From: Fimbriimonadaceae bacterium
GTDB lineage: Bacteria; Armatimonadota; Fimbriimonadia; Fimbriimonadales; Fimbriimonadaceae
Assembly: GCA_026129685.1 (NCBI GenBank)
Contig: JAHCHO010000003.1
Location: forward strand, 124,001 to 188,000
DNA length: 64,000 nt
Reading direction: 5' to 3'
In this document: positions 45,104 through 53,957 of the stretch, piece by piece
Position numbering within the stretch: position 1 is the stretch's first letter
Layout: each line of letters opens with the position of its first letter
The notes under the pieces: model-generated
What the model was told of the DNA's origin: nothing
Seen by the model: the letters and a program-made list of their open reading frames with translations, nothing else
The model's database searches: none
Translations under genes and position numbers: made by a program

Positions 45104-46773
45104 TCTAGACTCCTTAGAATCTCGCGCGCCCGTTCCAGACCGGCCGTCAGGGTGGGCAGGATGTTCTCGTCGCCAATGTGCCGGTGAAACTCCGACAGCT
45201 CCATGAGTTTCGCCGGCTGGTCGCGCATGCCGCACAGCACCAGGTGACGCCCGGAGGCGTGCAACTTGTCGGCAAGATGCTCGAGCGCCTGGATGCCCGT
45301 CGCGTCGATCGCCGTCATGTTCCGCAAGCGCAGCGCGACCACCTTGGGCAACGCGTCGAACTCGTCGTCGATGACGGACAGTTTGTCGGTCGAACCGAAC
45401 AGGAACGGACCGTGGATACGATAGATCGCCAGCCCTTCCGGGATGTCGTTCGATTGCAGGCTGTGCTGCCGACCGTCCTCCACGTACTCCGGGGTGACAC
45501 GGGCCACCGTCGTGGTCACCGTCACCTTTTGGATATAGAGGAGCGCCGCCAGGATCATGCCGGCCTCCACCGCCACGGTCAGGTCGGCGAAGACGGTCAG
45601 CAGGAAGGTGATCAGCCAGACCGACTTGTCCGACTTGCTCAGCTTGAGAATCTCCGGAATCTCGCCCCATTCGCCCATGTTGTAGGCGACGACGAACAGG
45701 ATCGCGGCGAGGACGCTAAGCGGGATGTGCTTGGCGAGCGGGGCCGCGAAAAGCAGGATCGCGAGGAGGGTGAGGGCGTGGATCATCCCCGCCACCGGGG
45801 TGCGCGCCCCCGTGCGGATGTTGGTCGCGGTGCGCGCGATCGCCCCCGTCGCCGGCAAACCGCCAAAGAGGGGCGACATCACGTTCGCCACCCCCTGCGC
45901 GAACAGCTCGACGTTGGGATTGTGCTTGTCGCCGGACATTCGGTCCGCCACCACCGCCGAAAGGAGCGACTCGATCGCGCCCAGCATCGTCACGGTGAGG
46001 GCGGGCGAGAGGAGCGGCAGGATCAATTCGGGTCGAAACACCGGGATCGCGAACTGGGGCAAGCCCTGCGGGATGCCGCCGAAGCGCGTTTCGATCGTTT
46101 CGACCGGGAGCCCGAGGGCCCAGGCGACCCCCGTGCCGAGCAGCAGCGCCACGATCGTTCCCGGCACTTTCTTGAGGAACCGGTTGCACAGCACGATCGT
46201 CGCGAGGGTCGCCACGCCGACCAGGGTGGTGGTGGTGGAGAAGGTCCCCAGGTTTTCGGCGACGACCCGCATCCGATCCAGGAACTCGCCGGGGACCTTT
46301 TCGATGCGAAGGCCCAGGAAGTCCTTGATCTGGGTGCTCGCGATCAGCACGGCGATGCCGTTCGTGAAACCGATCACGACGGGCCGAGGGATGTACTTGA
46401 CGGCGGTGCCGAGGCCCGTCAGCCCGAGGACGACGAGCAGCACCCCCGCCATCAGCGTGCACATGAACAGCCCGTCCATCCCGTGCTTCTGGACGATGCC
46501 GGACACGACGACCACGAACGCGCCGGTCGGGCCGCCGATCTGGGTGGTCGAACCGCCGAGCGCGGAGATCAGGAAACCGGCGATCACCGCGCAATAGATT
46601 CCCGCTTGGGGCAACACCCCGGAGGAAATGGCGAACGCCATCGCGAGAGGAAGCGCGACCAGGCCGACGGTGAGGCCGGCGATCAGGTCGGCGACGAACT
46701 TCTTGAGGTCGTAGTTTCGCAGGGCGACGAACGACTTGGGCACGAAACCGGCCACAGCAGGCATGCGGATCAT
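45100..46773 (-). CDS. SulP-family anion transporter with STAS domain
   Basis: 557 residues. About 10-12 membrane segments with SulP signatures (GLTVGLVALPLAMAFAISSG, GGPTGAFVVVVSG) are followed by a cytoplasmic STAS domain of about 110 residues (VVALRLRNMTAIDATGIQAL). The family carries sulfate, bicarbonate or other anions. It is coupled to the ArsR gene upstream (ATGA overlap), so its expression is probably controlled by that regulator. Confidence 0.92.
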   Translation of the reverse strand: MIRMPAVAGFVPKSFVALRNYDLKKFVADLIAGLTVGLVALPLAMAFAISSGVLPQAGIYCAVIAGFLISALGGSTTQIGGPTGAFVVVVSGIVQKHGMDGLFMCTLMAGVLLVVLGLTGLGTAVKYIPRPVVIGFTNGIAVLIASTQIKDFLGLRIEKVPGEFLDRMRVVAENLGTFSTTTTLVGVATLATIVLCNRFLKKVPGTIVALLLGTGVAWALGLPVETIETRFGGIPQGLPQFAIPVFRPELILPLLSPALTVTMLGAIESLLSAVVADRMSGDKHNPNVELFAQGVANVMSPLFGGLPATGAIARTATNIRTGARTPVAGMIHALTLLAILLFAAPLAKHIPLSVLAAILFVVAYNMGEWGEIPEILKLSKSDKSVWLITFLLTVFADLTVAVEAGMILAALLYIQKVTVTTTVARVTPEYVEDGRQHSLQSNDIPEGLAIYRIHGPFLFGSTDKLSVIDDEFDALPKVVALRLRNMTAIDATGIQALEHLADKLHASGRHLVLCGMRDQPAKLMELSEFHRHIGDENILPTLTAGLERAREILRSLE

Positions 46774-47150
46774 CGGTTCGCCTCTTCCATCTGCCGAAAC
46801 TGGAGCATCGCTTCTTCGAGGTGCGCGTGGAAGTACCGCCGAACGCTTTCGAGCAGTTCGACGAGGAGGAGGTCCCGTAGGCTGTAGAACACCTGGTTGC
46901 CCTCCTTGCGCTTGGCGACCAGTTGCTTGGCCTTGAGCAGCGCCAGGTGTTGGCTCAGGTTCGCCGGCTCGACGCCGGTGCGCTCGAGGAGCCCGCTCAC
47001 CGAGGACTCGCCGTCGCGCAGGCACTCGATGATGTGGATGCGCGTCGGGTGCGCGAGCACCTGGAACAAGTCGGCCTTGAAGCGGCGCAGGGCCTCCCCC
47101 TGGTCGGGCGCGTGACGATCGCCGTACGTTCGTTGCGGCACGATTCGCAT
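46770..47150 (-). CDS. ArsR-family regulator
   Basis: 126 residues with an ArsR winged helix: LAHPTRIHIIECLRDGE, then SGLLERTGVEPANLSQHLAL as recognition region and KRKEGNQVFYSL as wing. No cysteine metal box of the ArsR/SmtB type is visible, so the signal is unknown. ATG at 47150 is used; a TTG at 47168 would add six residues. It lies ahead of sulP and divergent from htpX. Confidence 0.88.
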   Translation of the reverse strand: MRIVPQRTYGDRHAPDQGEALRRFKADLFQVLAHPTRIHIIECLRDGESSVSGLLERTGVEPANLSQHLALLKAKQLVAKRKEGNQVFYSLRDLLLVELLESVRRYFHAHLEEAMLQFRQMEEANR

Positions 47151-47154
47151 TATG

Positions 47155-47175
47155 TCGCAATTTCGCAATATCGAA
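47155..47175. promoter_or_regulatory. Candidate ArsR operator
   Basis: TTCGCAATATCGAA (47162-47175) is a near-palindrome and TCGCAA is repeated at 47155 and 47163. It lies between the divergent arsR and htpX, where a repressor would act on its own operon. Inference. Confidence 0.35.
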
Positions 47176-47265
47176 AATCAAAGATGGCTTTGGTCCCGAT
47201 CGAGGGAACCGGGACGACGGTCGGGCACGTTCCGCGTAGAAGCCGCGAGACGGCACGGACACACC

Positions 47266-48096
47266 ATGACGACGAACAATCTGAAGACGGGACTTCTTCT
47301 GATCGGCATCGCCGCCTTGGCGATCTTCATCGGGCGCCACTTCTTCGGCGCGGCGGGGGCGCTGTTGGGACTGCTGATCGCGTTCGCCTTCCAGGCGTTC
47401 AGCTACTTCCAGGGACACAAGATGGCGCTTCGCTTCGCGCACGCGGAACCGCTTCCGTCCGGAACCCTCCCGTGGCTGGAGGACGCGGTGACCCAACTGA
47501 GCGAACGCGCTGGCATTCCGGCTCCCGCCCTCTACATCTCGCCCGATCCTCAGCCGAACGCCTTCGCCGCCGGACGCAACCCGGACGTGGCGGTGGTCTG
47601 CTTCAACCAGGGTCTTCTGAACACGATGACCAAGCGCGAGGTCATCGCGGTTCTGGCGCACGAGATCGCCCATATCAGGAACCGCGACACCTTGACGATG
47701 ACGGTGGTGGCCGCCCTTGCCTCTTTCGTCACGATGCTTGCGAACGTGGCCTGGCTCATCCCTTCCCAAGGGGACGAGGACCGGAACCCGCTCGTGGACT
47801 TGGCGATGATGCTGGTCGTACCGGTCGCGGCGATGCTGGTCCAGTTGGCCATCAGCCGGGCACGCGAGTTCGCGGCGGACCAAACCGCGTCCGAACTGAT
47901 GGGAGACACCGCGCCGATGGCGGACGCTTTGCTGGCCCTTGAACGAGGGGTGCAGCGGACCCCGAGCCGGGCCGCCCAACCGGCGATGGCCCACCTCTAC
48001 ATCGCGAGTCCGCTCGCGGGAGGGCTGGGTTCCCTGCTCTCCACCCATCCCCCGATCTCGCAACGCATTGCGCGCTTGCGGGCGATCCGGGTGTAA
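47266..48096 (+). CDS. htpX: HtpX-type membrane zinc metalloprotease
   Basis: M48 protease that degrades damaged membrane proteins together with FtsH. 276 residues with two N-terminal membrane segments (LLLIGIAALAIFIGRHFF, LLGLLIAFAFQAFSYF), the zinc site HEIAH (in VLAHEIAHIRNRD), two later hydrophobic segments and the third ligand region SRAREFAADQTA. ATG at 47266 is chosen because the family N-terminus begins there. The DUF2791-type genes begin 51 bases downstream. Confidence 0.93.
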   Translation: MTTNNLKTGLLLIGIAALAIFIGRHFFGAAGALLGLLIAFAFQAFSYFQGHKMALRFAHAEPLPSGTLPWLEDAVTQLSERAGIPAPALYISPDPQPNAFAAGRNPDVAVVCFNQGLLNTMTKREVIAVLAHEIAHIRNRDTLTMTVVAALASFVTMLANVAWLIPSQGDEDRNPLVDLAMMLVVPVAAMLVQLAISRAREFAADQTASELMGDTAPMADALLALERGVQRTPSRAAQPAMAHLYIASPLAGGLGSLLSTHPPISQRIARLRAIRV

Positions 48097-48147
48097 TGGT
48101 TCGAAGGCGTCCGAGGTGTTGCGGTCGCCGATCGCAGGGAATCACGG

Positions 48148-49137
48148 ATGTCTTCCAACCTTGGGCCTTGGCTTAGCGTGGTACGAACGGAGTATCTCGA
48201 ATCCTTCGTGCGCGATGGCGGGGGTACCGTGCGTCTTCTCGGCGCCGGCACCGACGACCTCAAGGCCGCGTTCGGCCAGTTACGAAAGAGCGCGACCGAC
48301 CTCGGCTACCACGTGGTCAGCCTTCATCCGGGTCGTCTTCGAGAGGACGGTCGGAAGCCGCATCTCCACCGAATGGATCGTCTGACCACGACGGTACTCG
48401 GATCGCTGAGTTGGGGAGACTTGGTCGATGCCCAGGTCCGGATCGCCCTGCGCGAGATGGGCCTCGACGAAGCGCCCGGCGGCGCTGGATTCGACGTCGG
48501 AACGCTCGCGGCGCACAATGGGCGGGACCCGCAGGACCTTCGAAGGAGGTTCGAGCGCTTGGTCGCGGCCGTCGCCCTTTCCGACCGGAACTATTGCGTC
48601 GAGTTCCGATTGGCGATCGCCGCGCTCGTCCGGGCTCGCCTTCTCCCGTCGGAGGTATCGGCCACGACGGAGAGGGCGGTGCTCAACTGGTTCAAGGGCG
48701 TGCAGGAACCCGGGGCCGCCGCTCAGTTGCGCCGAATCGGCATCCACGACCGAATAGGCAGACTCAACGCCCGCTGGGTTCTGCAGTCCGTCACCCACTG
48801 GCTACCCAAAACGGGAAAGACCGGACTCGCCGTGTTCCTCGACCTCCGACCGTACGAGCGAACGCCTTCGAGCCAGAGCCGGTCGGGGGAGGACGGAGCG
48901 CTGCACTACTCTCGACCCTCCTACATCCAGATGCTCGAGTCGCTACGGCGATTCCTCGACGACGCGGAGGAGTTTCGCTCGTTCGTCCTGTTCGTCGGCG
49001 CCACGCCCGACTTCTTCGCGGAAGGACGTCGCAACTACCGCGATTACGACGCCCTCTACGGGCGAGTCGCGAACGAGATACACCCCTCCGGAAGGCCGAA
49101 TCCAGCGGCGGCCCTCACCGTCCTGCGGGCAGGATAA
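48148..49137 (+). CDS. DUF2791/BREX-ATPase-like protein without a working P-loop
   Basis: 329 residues. Overall pattern matches the P-loop ATPases annotated as BREX ATP-binding proteins: FVRDGGGTVRLLG leads into the P-loop position, RIGRLNARWVLQSVTHWL and FRSFVLFVGATPDFFAEGRR are family landmarks. But the P-loop position reads GAGTDDLKA with no GKS/GKT, and the Walker B position reads VFLDLRPYE without the DE pair. It is therefore a likely pseudo-ATPase. The partner gene starts six bases after its stop. Homology is judged by eye. Confidence 0.6.
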   Translation: MSSNLGPWLSVVRTEYLESFVRDGGGTVRLLGAGTDDLKAAFGQLRKSATDLGYHVVSLHPGRLREDGRKPHLHRMDRLTTTVLGSLSWGDLVDAQVRIALREMGLDEAPGGAGFDVGTLAAHNGRDPQDLRRRFERLVAAVALSDRNYCVEFRLAIAALVRARLLPSEVSATTERAVLNWFKGVQEPGAAAQLRRIGIHDRIGRLNARWVLQSVTHWLPKTGKTGLAVFLDLRPYERTPSSQSRSGEDGALHYSRPSYIQMLESLRRFLDDAEEFRSFVLFVGATPDFFAEGRRNYRDYDALYGRVANEIHPSGRPNPAAALTVLRAG

Positions 49138-49143
49138 CGAAAC

Positions 49144-50343
49144 ATGGAGACGATCGAAGCACGCAGAGTCATCGAAGCGCTGCGGACCGGCGTTCCAAGC
49201 CGCGCGGCCGTGAAGTCGCTCGGGGCGGGATCGGCGGCGCTGGAACGCGCCTTCGTCCGGGCCCTCGAAGCGAAGAGCGAAACGACGGGCGCGGAGCCGA
49301 TTCTTTTCCAGGGCCCGTTCGGAATGGGCAAATCCCACCTGCTGTTGCACTGGCGCTCCTTGGCGGAGGAACGCGGCTTCGCGACGTCCCAGGTCGTTAT
49401 CGGCCCCGAAACGCCGCTCGGCAACCCCAACGCCGTGCAACGCGCGGTCGCCGAAAGCGCGCGGGCACCGGGTACGACCGGTAAGGCCGTCAAGGAACTC
49501 GCCGCCGTTGCACCGCCGGGCGCCGCCGAGGCGTTGCGGGCGGGCGCGGCCAAGGCGGGCCTCGGCGATCGGTTCCTGGCGCTGCTCCGCGTCTACGAGA
49601 CGACCCAGGACGAGGAGTTGCGAAACGACGTGCTCAACGACCTCGAGGGGCGCCCGGTCGCGGTCGGCCGGGTTCGGCGCGCCCTGCGAGAAATCCGTGA
49701 AGCCGACCGCTACAAGTTCGCGGCCGGCTCGAGCCACGCTCACGCCCATGAGCGCCTCGTGCTCGCCGCGCTCTTCTGCCGCGCCCACGGGCTTCGGGGA
49801 CTGGTCGTCCTGTTCGACGAACTAGAGAGGCTGACCGCGTTCGGACCCCGGTCGCGGGTCGCGGCCTACCGGGAACTGGGCTGGTGGCGCAAGGTCTGCA
49901 ACGACCCCGCGATGCCGTTGTTCGCCGTCTTCGCGTCCGCCGACAACGCCCATCATCGCTTCACCGACAAGGGCGACACGGCCCGGGTGAAGGCGCTGAA
50001 GCCCGAGGACCCGGAAACCGAATCGGTCGTCCTGGGTCACGCACTTTTCGGGACGGTCCAAGACCTTGACCCCATCGTGGACGACGCGGCGCAACTGCAT
50101 GCCCTCCGCAAAACGGTCGCCGAGATCTATGGCGAAGCCTACGGGTTTGCCCCCAGCGACGGGGACCTAACCGACTCCTACCCCACGATCCGGGCGGCCC
50201 TGAGAAGTTGGATCGCGCGATGGGACATGGAACGCCTGGCCCCCGGGGAAACCGGGGCCATCGTCACCGAAACGTTGGAATTCGGAGCGACCACTTTCAG
50301 CGACGAGGAACTGGCCGCGATCGCGTCTGACGACGACGCCTGA
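49144..50343 (+). CDS. DUF2791/BREX-type ATPase
   Basis: 399 residues. Walker A is GPFGMGKS (57-64) and Walker B LVVLFDELERL (220-230), followed by a sensor-like FAVFASADN. The N-terminus (ARRVIEALRTGVPSRAAVKS) is typical of the DUF2791 family, which in BREX type 2-like systems is called BrxD and works with a helicase. Here no helicase, methylase or PglZ gene is near, and a hairpin ends the operon right behind it. Probably forms a complex with the pseudo-ATPase encoded just before it. Confidence 0.75.
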   Translation: METIEARRVIEALRTGVPSRAAVKSLGAGSAALERAFVRALEAKSETTGAEPILFQGPFGMGKSHLLLHWRSLAEERGFATSQVVIGPETPLGNPNAVQRAVAESARAPGTTGKAVKELAAVAPPGAAEALRAGAAKAGLGDRFLALLRVYETTQDEELRNDVLNDLEGRPVAVGRVRRALREIREADRYKFAAGSSHAHAHERLVLAALFCRAHGLRGLVVLFDELERLTAFGPRSRVAAYRELGWWRKVCNDPAMPLFAVFASADNAHHRFTDKGDTARVKALKPEDPETESVVLGHALFGTVQDLDPIVDDAAQLHALRKTVAEIYGEAYGFAPSDGDLTDSYPTIRAALRSWIARWDMERLAPGETGAIVTETLEFGATTFSDEELAAIASDDDA

Positions 50344-50374
50344 GTCCACGGCGGCGAATCGCCGCCGTGGACTC
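50342..50374. terminator. Strong hairpin terminator
   Basis: GAGTCCACGGCGGC and GCCGCCGTGGACTC form a perfect 14-bp stem with a 5-base loop between the convergent ATPase and ABC-transporter operons. A second small hairpin (CAGGC/GCCTG) follows at about 50377-50391. Confidence 0.7.
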
Positions 50375-50395
50375 TCAGGCGGAGAGCCTGGCGGC

Positions 50396-51385
50396 TCAGT
50401 ACACCGAATCCGGGAAGTAGTAGTTCTTCGCGTTCTCCGGCGTGATGAGGTCCACATCGATCATCAGGTGGCGCGGCATGTACTTGCCCACCTTCTCTTT
50501 GTTTCGAAGGACCGCCGCCGCGAGTTCGACGCCCGTCGCGACCATCGAAGGTGGGTAGGTGATGTCCGCTGGGAACATCGGGTCCTTCTCCGAAACGCGC
50601 TTGACGATGTCCTTCATTCCCGCGCCGCCAAGAATCCAGACCCCCGTCCGGCCCGCTTCCTTGAGGGCCTGCTCCGCGCCCAGGGCCATATCGTCGTCCG
50701 CGGCCCAGATCGCGTCGAATTGCGGGTGCTTCACGAGGAGACTCTGGGTCACCTCAAAAGCCTTCTGCCGGTTCCACATGCCGGGCTGGCTGTCGAGCAC
50801 CTGGACGCCGCTGGCCTTGAACACCTCGTTCGCCGCATTGACCCGGTCGGTGTTGACGGTGGAGGGAATGCCCTCGAGGATCACGATCTTGCCCTTGCCG
50901 CCCAGTTTCTGAACGATGTACTCGGCGGACTTGCGGCCGAACGCCTTGTTGTCGCCTTCGATAAACACGTCGGCGACGGGCTCCAAGAATCCCCGGTCCA
51001 CGTTCACGAGGTAAATGCCACGCTTGTTCACCTCTTTCGCGATCGGGGTAAGGGGCGCGCTCTCCGTCGCGAGCACGACCAATCCGTCGATACCGCCCGC
51101 CATCATGGTCTCGATCTGGCTGATCTGGGTCTGGGGGGTGTCGGCGGCCTGCAGGTTCCACTCTATGTCGGGGTGCGCCTCCATGGCCTGGCGCGCCCAC
51201 CAGTTGACGCCCGCCGTCCAGCCGTGGTCCGCCGCCGGAATCGAGATGCCGATCTTGAGCTTCTTGCCCGTTCCGGCCGTCGCGCCGTCGCCGCCCGCGC
51301 TCGACGTACCGGAACCGCTCTGACACCCAAGGGCCATGACGAGAAACGCGCCGACGACCGACGCAAAGAGAAGCCGTTTCAACAT
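50396..51385 (-). CDS. Sugar ABC transporter substrate-binding lipoprotein
   Basis: 329 residues. Lipobox LVMALGC (Cys 21) and a Ser/Gly linker lead into a periplasmic-binding-protein type 1 fold (KIGISIPAADHGWTAGVNWW, AIWAADDDMALGAEQALKEA), as in ribose/xylose-type carriers. It is the last gene of a three-gene operon with the ATPase first. The ligand is probably a pentose or similar sugar; not determinable here. Confidence 0.9.
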   Translation of the reverse strand: MLKRLLFASVVGAFLVMALGCQSGSGTSSAGGDGATAGTGKKLKIGISIPAADHGWTAGVNWWARQAMEAHPDIEWNLQAADTPQTQISQIETMMAGGIDGLVVLATESAPLTPIAKEVNKRGIYLVNVDRGFLEPVADVFIEGDNKAFGRKSAEYIVQKLGGKGKIVILEGIPSTVNTDRVNAANEVFKASGVQVLDSQPGMWNRQKAFEVTQSLLVKHPQFDAIWAADDDMALGAEQALKEAGRTGVWILGGAGMKDIVKRVSEKDPMFPADITYPPSMVATGVELAAAVLRNKEKVGKYMPRHLMIDVDLITPENAKNYYFPDSVY

Positions 51386-51393
51386 GGGTCCAC

Positions 51394-52380
51394 CTAGTCC
51401 GTTGCCCGGCCGCGTTGAAGCAGCACGGCCAGCAGGATGATAGCACCCTTGACCGCGCCTTGCCAGTAGTTCGAAACCCCGAACGACACCATCATGTTCG
51501 AGATCACGCCGAGCAAGAGCACGCCGATCACGGTGCCCCACACGCGCCCTTTCCCCCCCGAAAGCGGGGTGCCGCCGATCACGACCGCGGCGATCGCGTC
51601 GAGCTCGTAGTACAGGCCGTTGGTGCTCGATGCCACCGAGTTCAGGCGGGCCGAAAGCAGAACGCCTGCCATCCCGCTGAGCGCCCCCAGCAGGGTGTAC
51701 GTCCAGAAGCGAATCGCCCCCGTCGAGATGCCCGAGTACCGTGCCGCCCGCTCGCTCGCCCCTACCGCGACGACGTACCGGCCGAAGCGCGCGCGCGCGA
51801 GCAGGAACGCCGCCCCGACCGCCAGGATCAGCCAGACGACGATGGACCAGTTGAGGATCAGGTTGCGTCCCGCCCCGTCCACGAACGGAAGCGGAATCCC
51901 GCCCGCCCCGAAGGCCGGGTAAGCGTCCATGCTCTGGCTCCGAATCTCACTGCCGTCCGCCATGACGAGGGTCACCGAGCGAAAGGCGACGAGTCCCGCC
52001 AGGGTCGCGATAAACGGCGCGAGACGTCCAACGCTGATCAGAAAGCCGTTCACCGCCCCCACCGCCGTCCCCACCCCGACGCCGGCGAGAACCGCGATCG
52101 CCACCCCCATCGTCCCCCGATCCAGGTTCTTGTTCAAGACCATCACCGCGCTCGCGCCGCTCAGGGCCACGATGCTGCCGACCGAGAGGTCGATCCCGCC
52201 CGCGATGATCACGAGGGTCATCCCGATCGCCACAATGCCGATGTAGGACGACTGGTTGAGGAGGTTCCGGACGTTCTCCGGCTGGAGGAACATCGCCGGC
52301 TTGAGAACCGCGTTGACAAGGACCAGGATCAGGAGCGCCAACACGACGCCGTACTGCTCGAAGATTCGTTGCGTTCGCAT
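51394..52380 (-). CDS. Sugar ABC transporter permease, RbsC-type
   Basis: 328 residues with about ten membrane segments. Landmarks of the ribose-type permeases are IAIGMTLVIIAGGIDLSVGS (as IVAIGMTLVIIAGGIDLSVG) and the cytoplasmic EAA-like loop GGTPLSGGKGRVWGT. It starts on the base after the ATPase stop codon. One permease gene means a homodimer in the complex. Confidence 0.93.
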   Translation of the reverse strand: MRTQRIFEQYGVVLALLILVLVNAVLKPAMFLQPENVRNLLNQSSYIGIVAIGMTLVIIAGGIDLSVGSIVALSGASAVMVLNKNLDRGTMGVAIAVLAGVGVGTAVGAVNGFLISVGRLAPFIATLAGLVAFRSVTLVMADGSEIRSQSMDAYPAFGAGGIPLPFVDGAGRNLILNWSIVVWLILAVGAAFLLARARFGRYVVAVGASERAARYSGISTGAIRFWTYTLLGALSGMAGVLLSARLNSVASSTNGLYYELDAIAAVVIGGTPLSGGKGRVWGTVIGVLLLGVISNMMVSFGVSNYWQGAVKGAIILLAVLLQRGRATD

Positions 52381-53862
52381 CTAGGCGGCTTCCTCCACAC
52401 CGGCGGCGAGCAACATGATGGCGTGCTCGCCGATCTCGTCGCCCACCAGTTCCCCGACCGAGCGGCCGTCGCGCATCACGACGACCCGGTGGCACAGGCC
52501 CACCAACTCCGGCATCTCGCTGCTGACGAGCACGCAGGCGAGGCCTTCGCTCGCCAGTCGGTGCACCAGCCGGTAGATTTCGCGCTTCGCGCCCACGTCG
52601 ACGCCCCGCGTCGGCTCGTCGAGCAGAAGCACCCGGGGCTTGCCGTCGAGCCACTTCGCAAGGGCGACCTTCTGCTGGTTGCCTCCGCTCAGGGTGCCGA
52701 CCGGCTCCTCGGGGTCGCCGACCCTGACGTCCAGCGCCTGAATCCAGGCGTCGGTGGCCCGCCGTTGCCGCCCCCGGTCGATGGTGAACCCGCCGTAGGC
52801 ACGCAGGTTCGCGAGGGTCGTGTTCTCGACCGCACTCATCCCCAGCACCAGACCGGCGCCCTTGCGGTCCTCGCTGAGGTAGGCCACGCCGTGACGCAAG
52901 GCTTCGCGGGGATTCCTCAGCCGAACCGATTCGCCGCCCAGGCGGGTGTCCCCCGTGTGCGCGCGCAATCCGACGATCGCTTCGCACGCCTCCGTCCGCC
53001 CGCTGCCGACCAGACCCGCCAGCCCGAGAATCTCGCCCGGGCGCACCGTCAGCCCAAGCCCGCGAACCCACCCGGGAACCTGTAGATTTTCCACCTCCAA
53101 AATGGGGTTCGCCTCGGCGGGGTGCGCTTTCGGCGGGAACACGTCGCCAAGGTCGCGACCGACCATCAGCTTGGCCAGCTCGGCGGGGCTCGAGCCGGCC
53201 GTCGGGCGGGTCTCGACGTGCTGCCCGTCCCGCAGCACCGAGACGACGTCGCACAGCCGCAGCACCTCGTCGAGCAGGTGGGAGATATAGATGAGGGTGA
53301 CGCCCTGGCCGTGAAGCCGCCCCAGGAGGTCGAACAGCGCGTCGGTCTCGCGCTCGCTGAGGACCGCCGTCGGCTCGTCGAGGATCAGGTACCGCGCCTG
53401 CTGCGACACGGCTTTGGCGATCTCGACGAGCTGCTTTCCCGCCACGCTCAGGTCGCCGACCCGGGTTCGCGGCCCGAACGGCGCCCGTACCTCGTGAAGC
53501 CAGCGTTCCGCCTCCTGTTCCGCCTTCTTCCGATCGATCGCGAACCCGCGCCTTGGCTCCCGGCCGAGAAACACGTTTTCGGCGGCGTTCAGCTCGTCCA
53601 CGAGGTTCAGTTCCTGGTGGATCATGGCGATGCCGGCTTGGGCCGCCTCGCGGACGGAGCGGAACCGAACGGGCGCCCCGTCGAGGAGCACCTCGCCCTC
53701 GGTGGGCTGTTCGACCCCGGCAAGGATCTTCATGAGGGTGCTCTTCCCCGCCCCGTTTTCCCCGATCACCGCGTGGCTCGTGCCCACGGCGAAGGCCAGC
53801 GACACCCCGTCCAGCGCGGTGACGGCGGGGTAGCGCTTCGTGATCGAGCGGACTTCCAGCAT
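52381..53862 (-). CDS. Sugar ABC transporter ATPase, RbsA/MglA-type
   Basis: 493 residues with two fused ABC domains. The first has Walker A GENGAGKSTLM; the second has the degenerate GLVGSGRTEACE typical of this family and the signature LSGGNQQKVALAKWL, with Walker B RVLLLDEPTRGVDVGAK. It energises import of the sugar bound by the lipoprotein at 50396. TAAAAT lies nine bases before the ATG, without a ribosome binding site. Confidence 0.94.
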   Translation of the reverse strand: MLEVRSITKRYPAVTALDGVSLAFAVGTSHAVIGENGAGKSTLMKILAGVEQPTEGEVLLDGAPVRFRSVREAAQAGIAMIHQELNLVDELNAAENVFLGREPRRGFAIDRKKAEQEAERWLHEVRAPFGPRTRVGDLSVAGKQLVEIAKAVSQQARYLILDEPTAVLSERETDALFDLLGRLHGQGVTLIYISHLLDEVLRLCDVVSVLRDGQHVETRPTAGSSPAELAKLMVGRDLGDVFPPKAHPAEANPILEVENLQVPGWVRGLGLTVRPGEILGLAGLVGSGRTEACEAIVGLRAHTGDTRLGGESVRLRNPREALRHGVAYLSEDRKGAGLVLGMSAVENTTLANLRAYGGFTIDRGRQRRATDAWIQALDVRVGDPEEPVGTLSGGNQQKVALAKWLDGKPRVLLLDEPTRGVDVGAKREIYRLVHRLASEGLACVLVSSEMPELVGLCHRVVVMRDGRSVGELVGDEIGEHAIMLLAAGVEEAA

Positions 53863-53871
53863 CGGCGCCCC

Positions 53872-53877
53872 ATTTTA
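53872..53877 (-). promoter_or_regulatory. -10 box of the ABC operon
   Basis: TGTAAAAT on the minus strand, nine bases before the ATG at 53862; fits a leaderless first gene. Confidence 0.4.
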
Positions 53878-53957
53878 CAGAACCGGGCCCCCTCCGCACC
53901 GTCGACGGGAACCGGCGCGCAACGATTTGGATTTCCTTTCGGTAGGAAGAACAAGCC

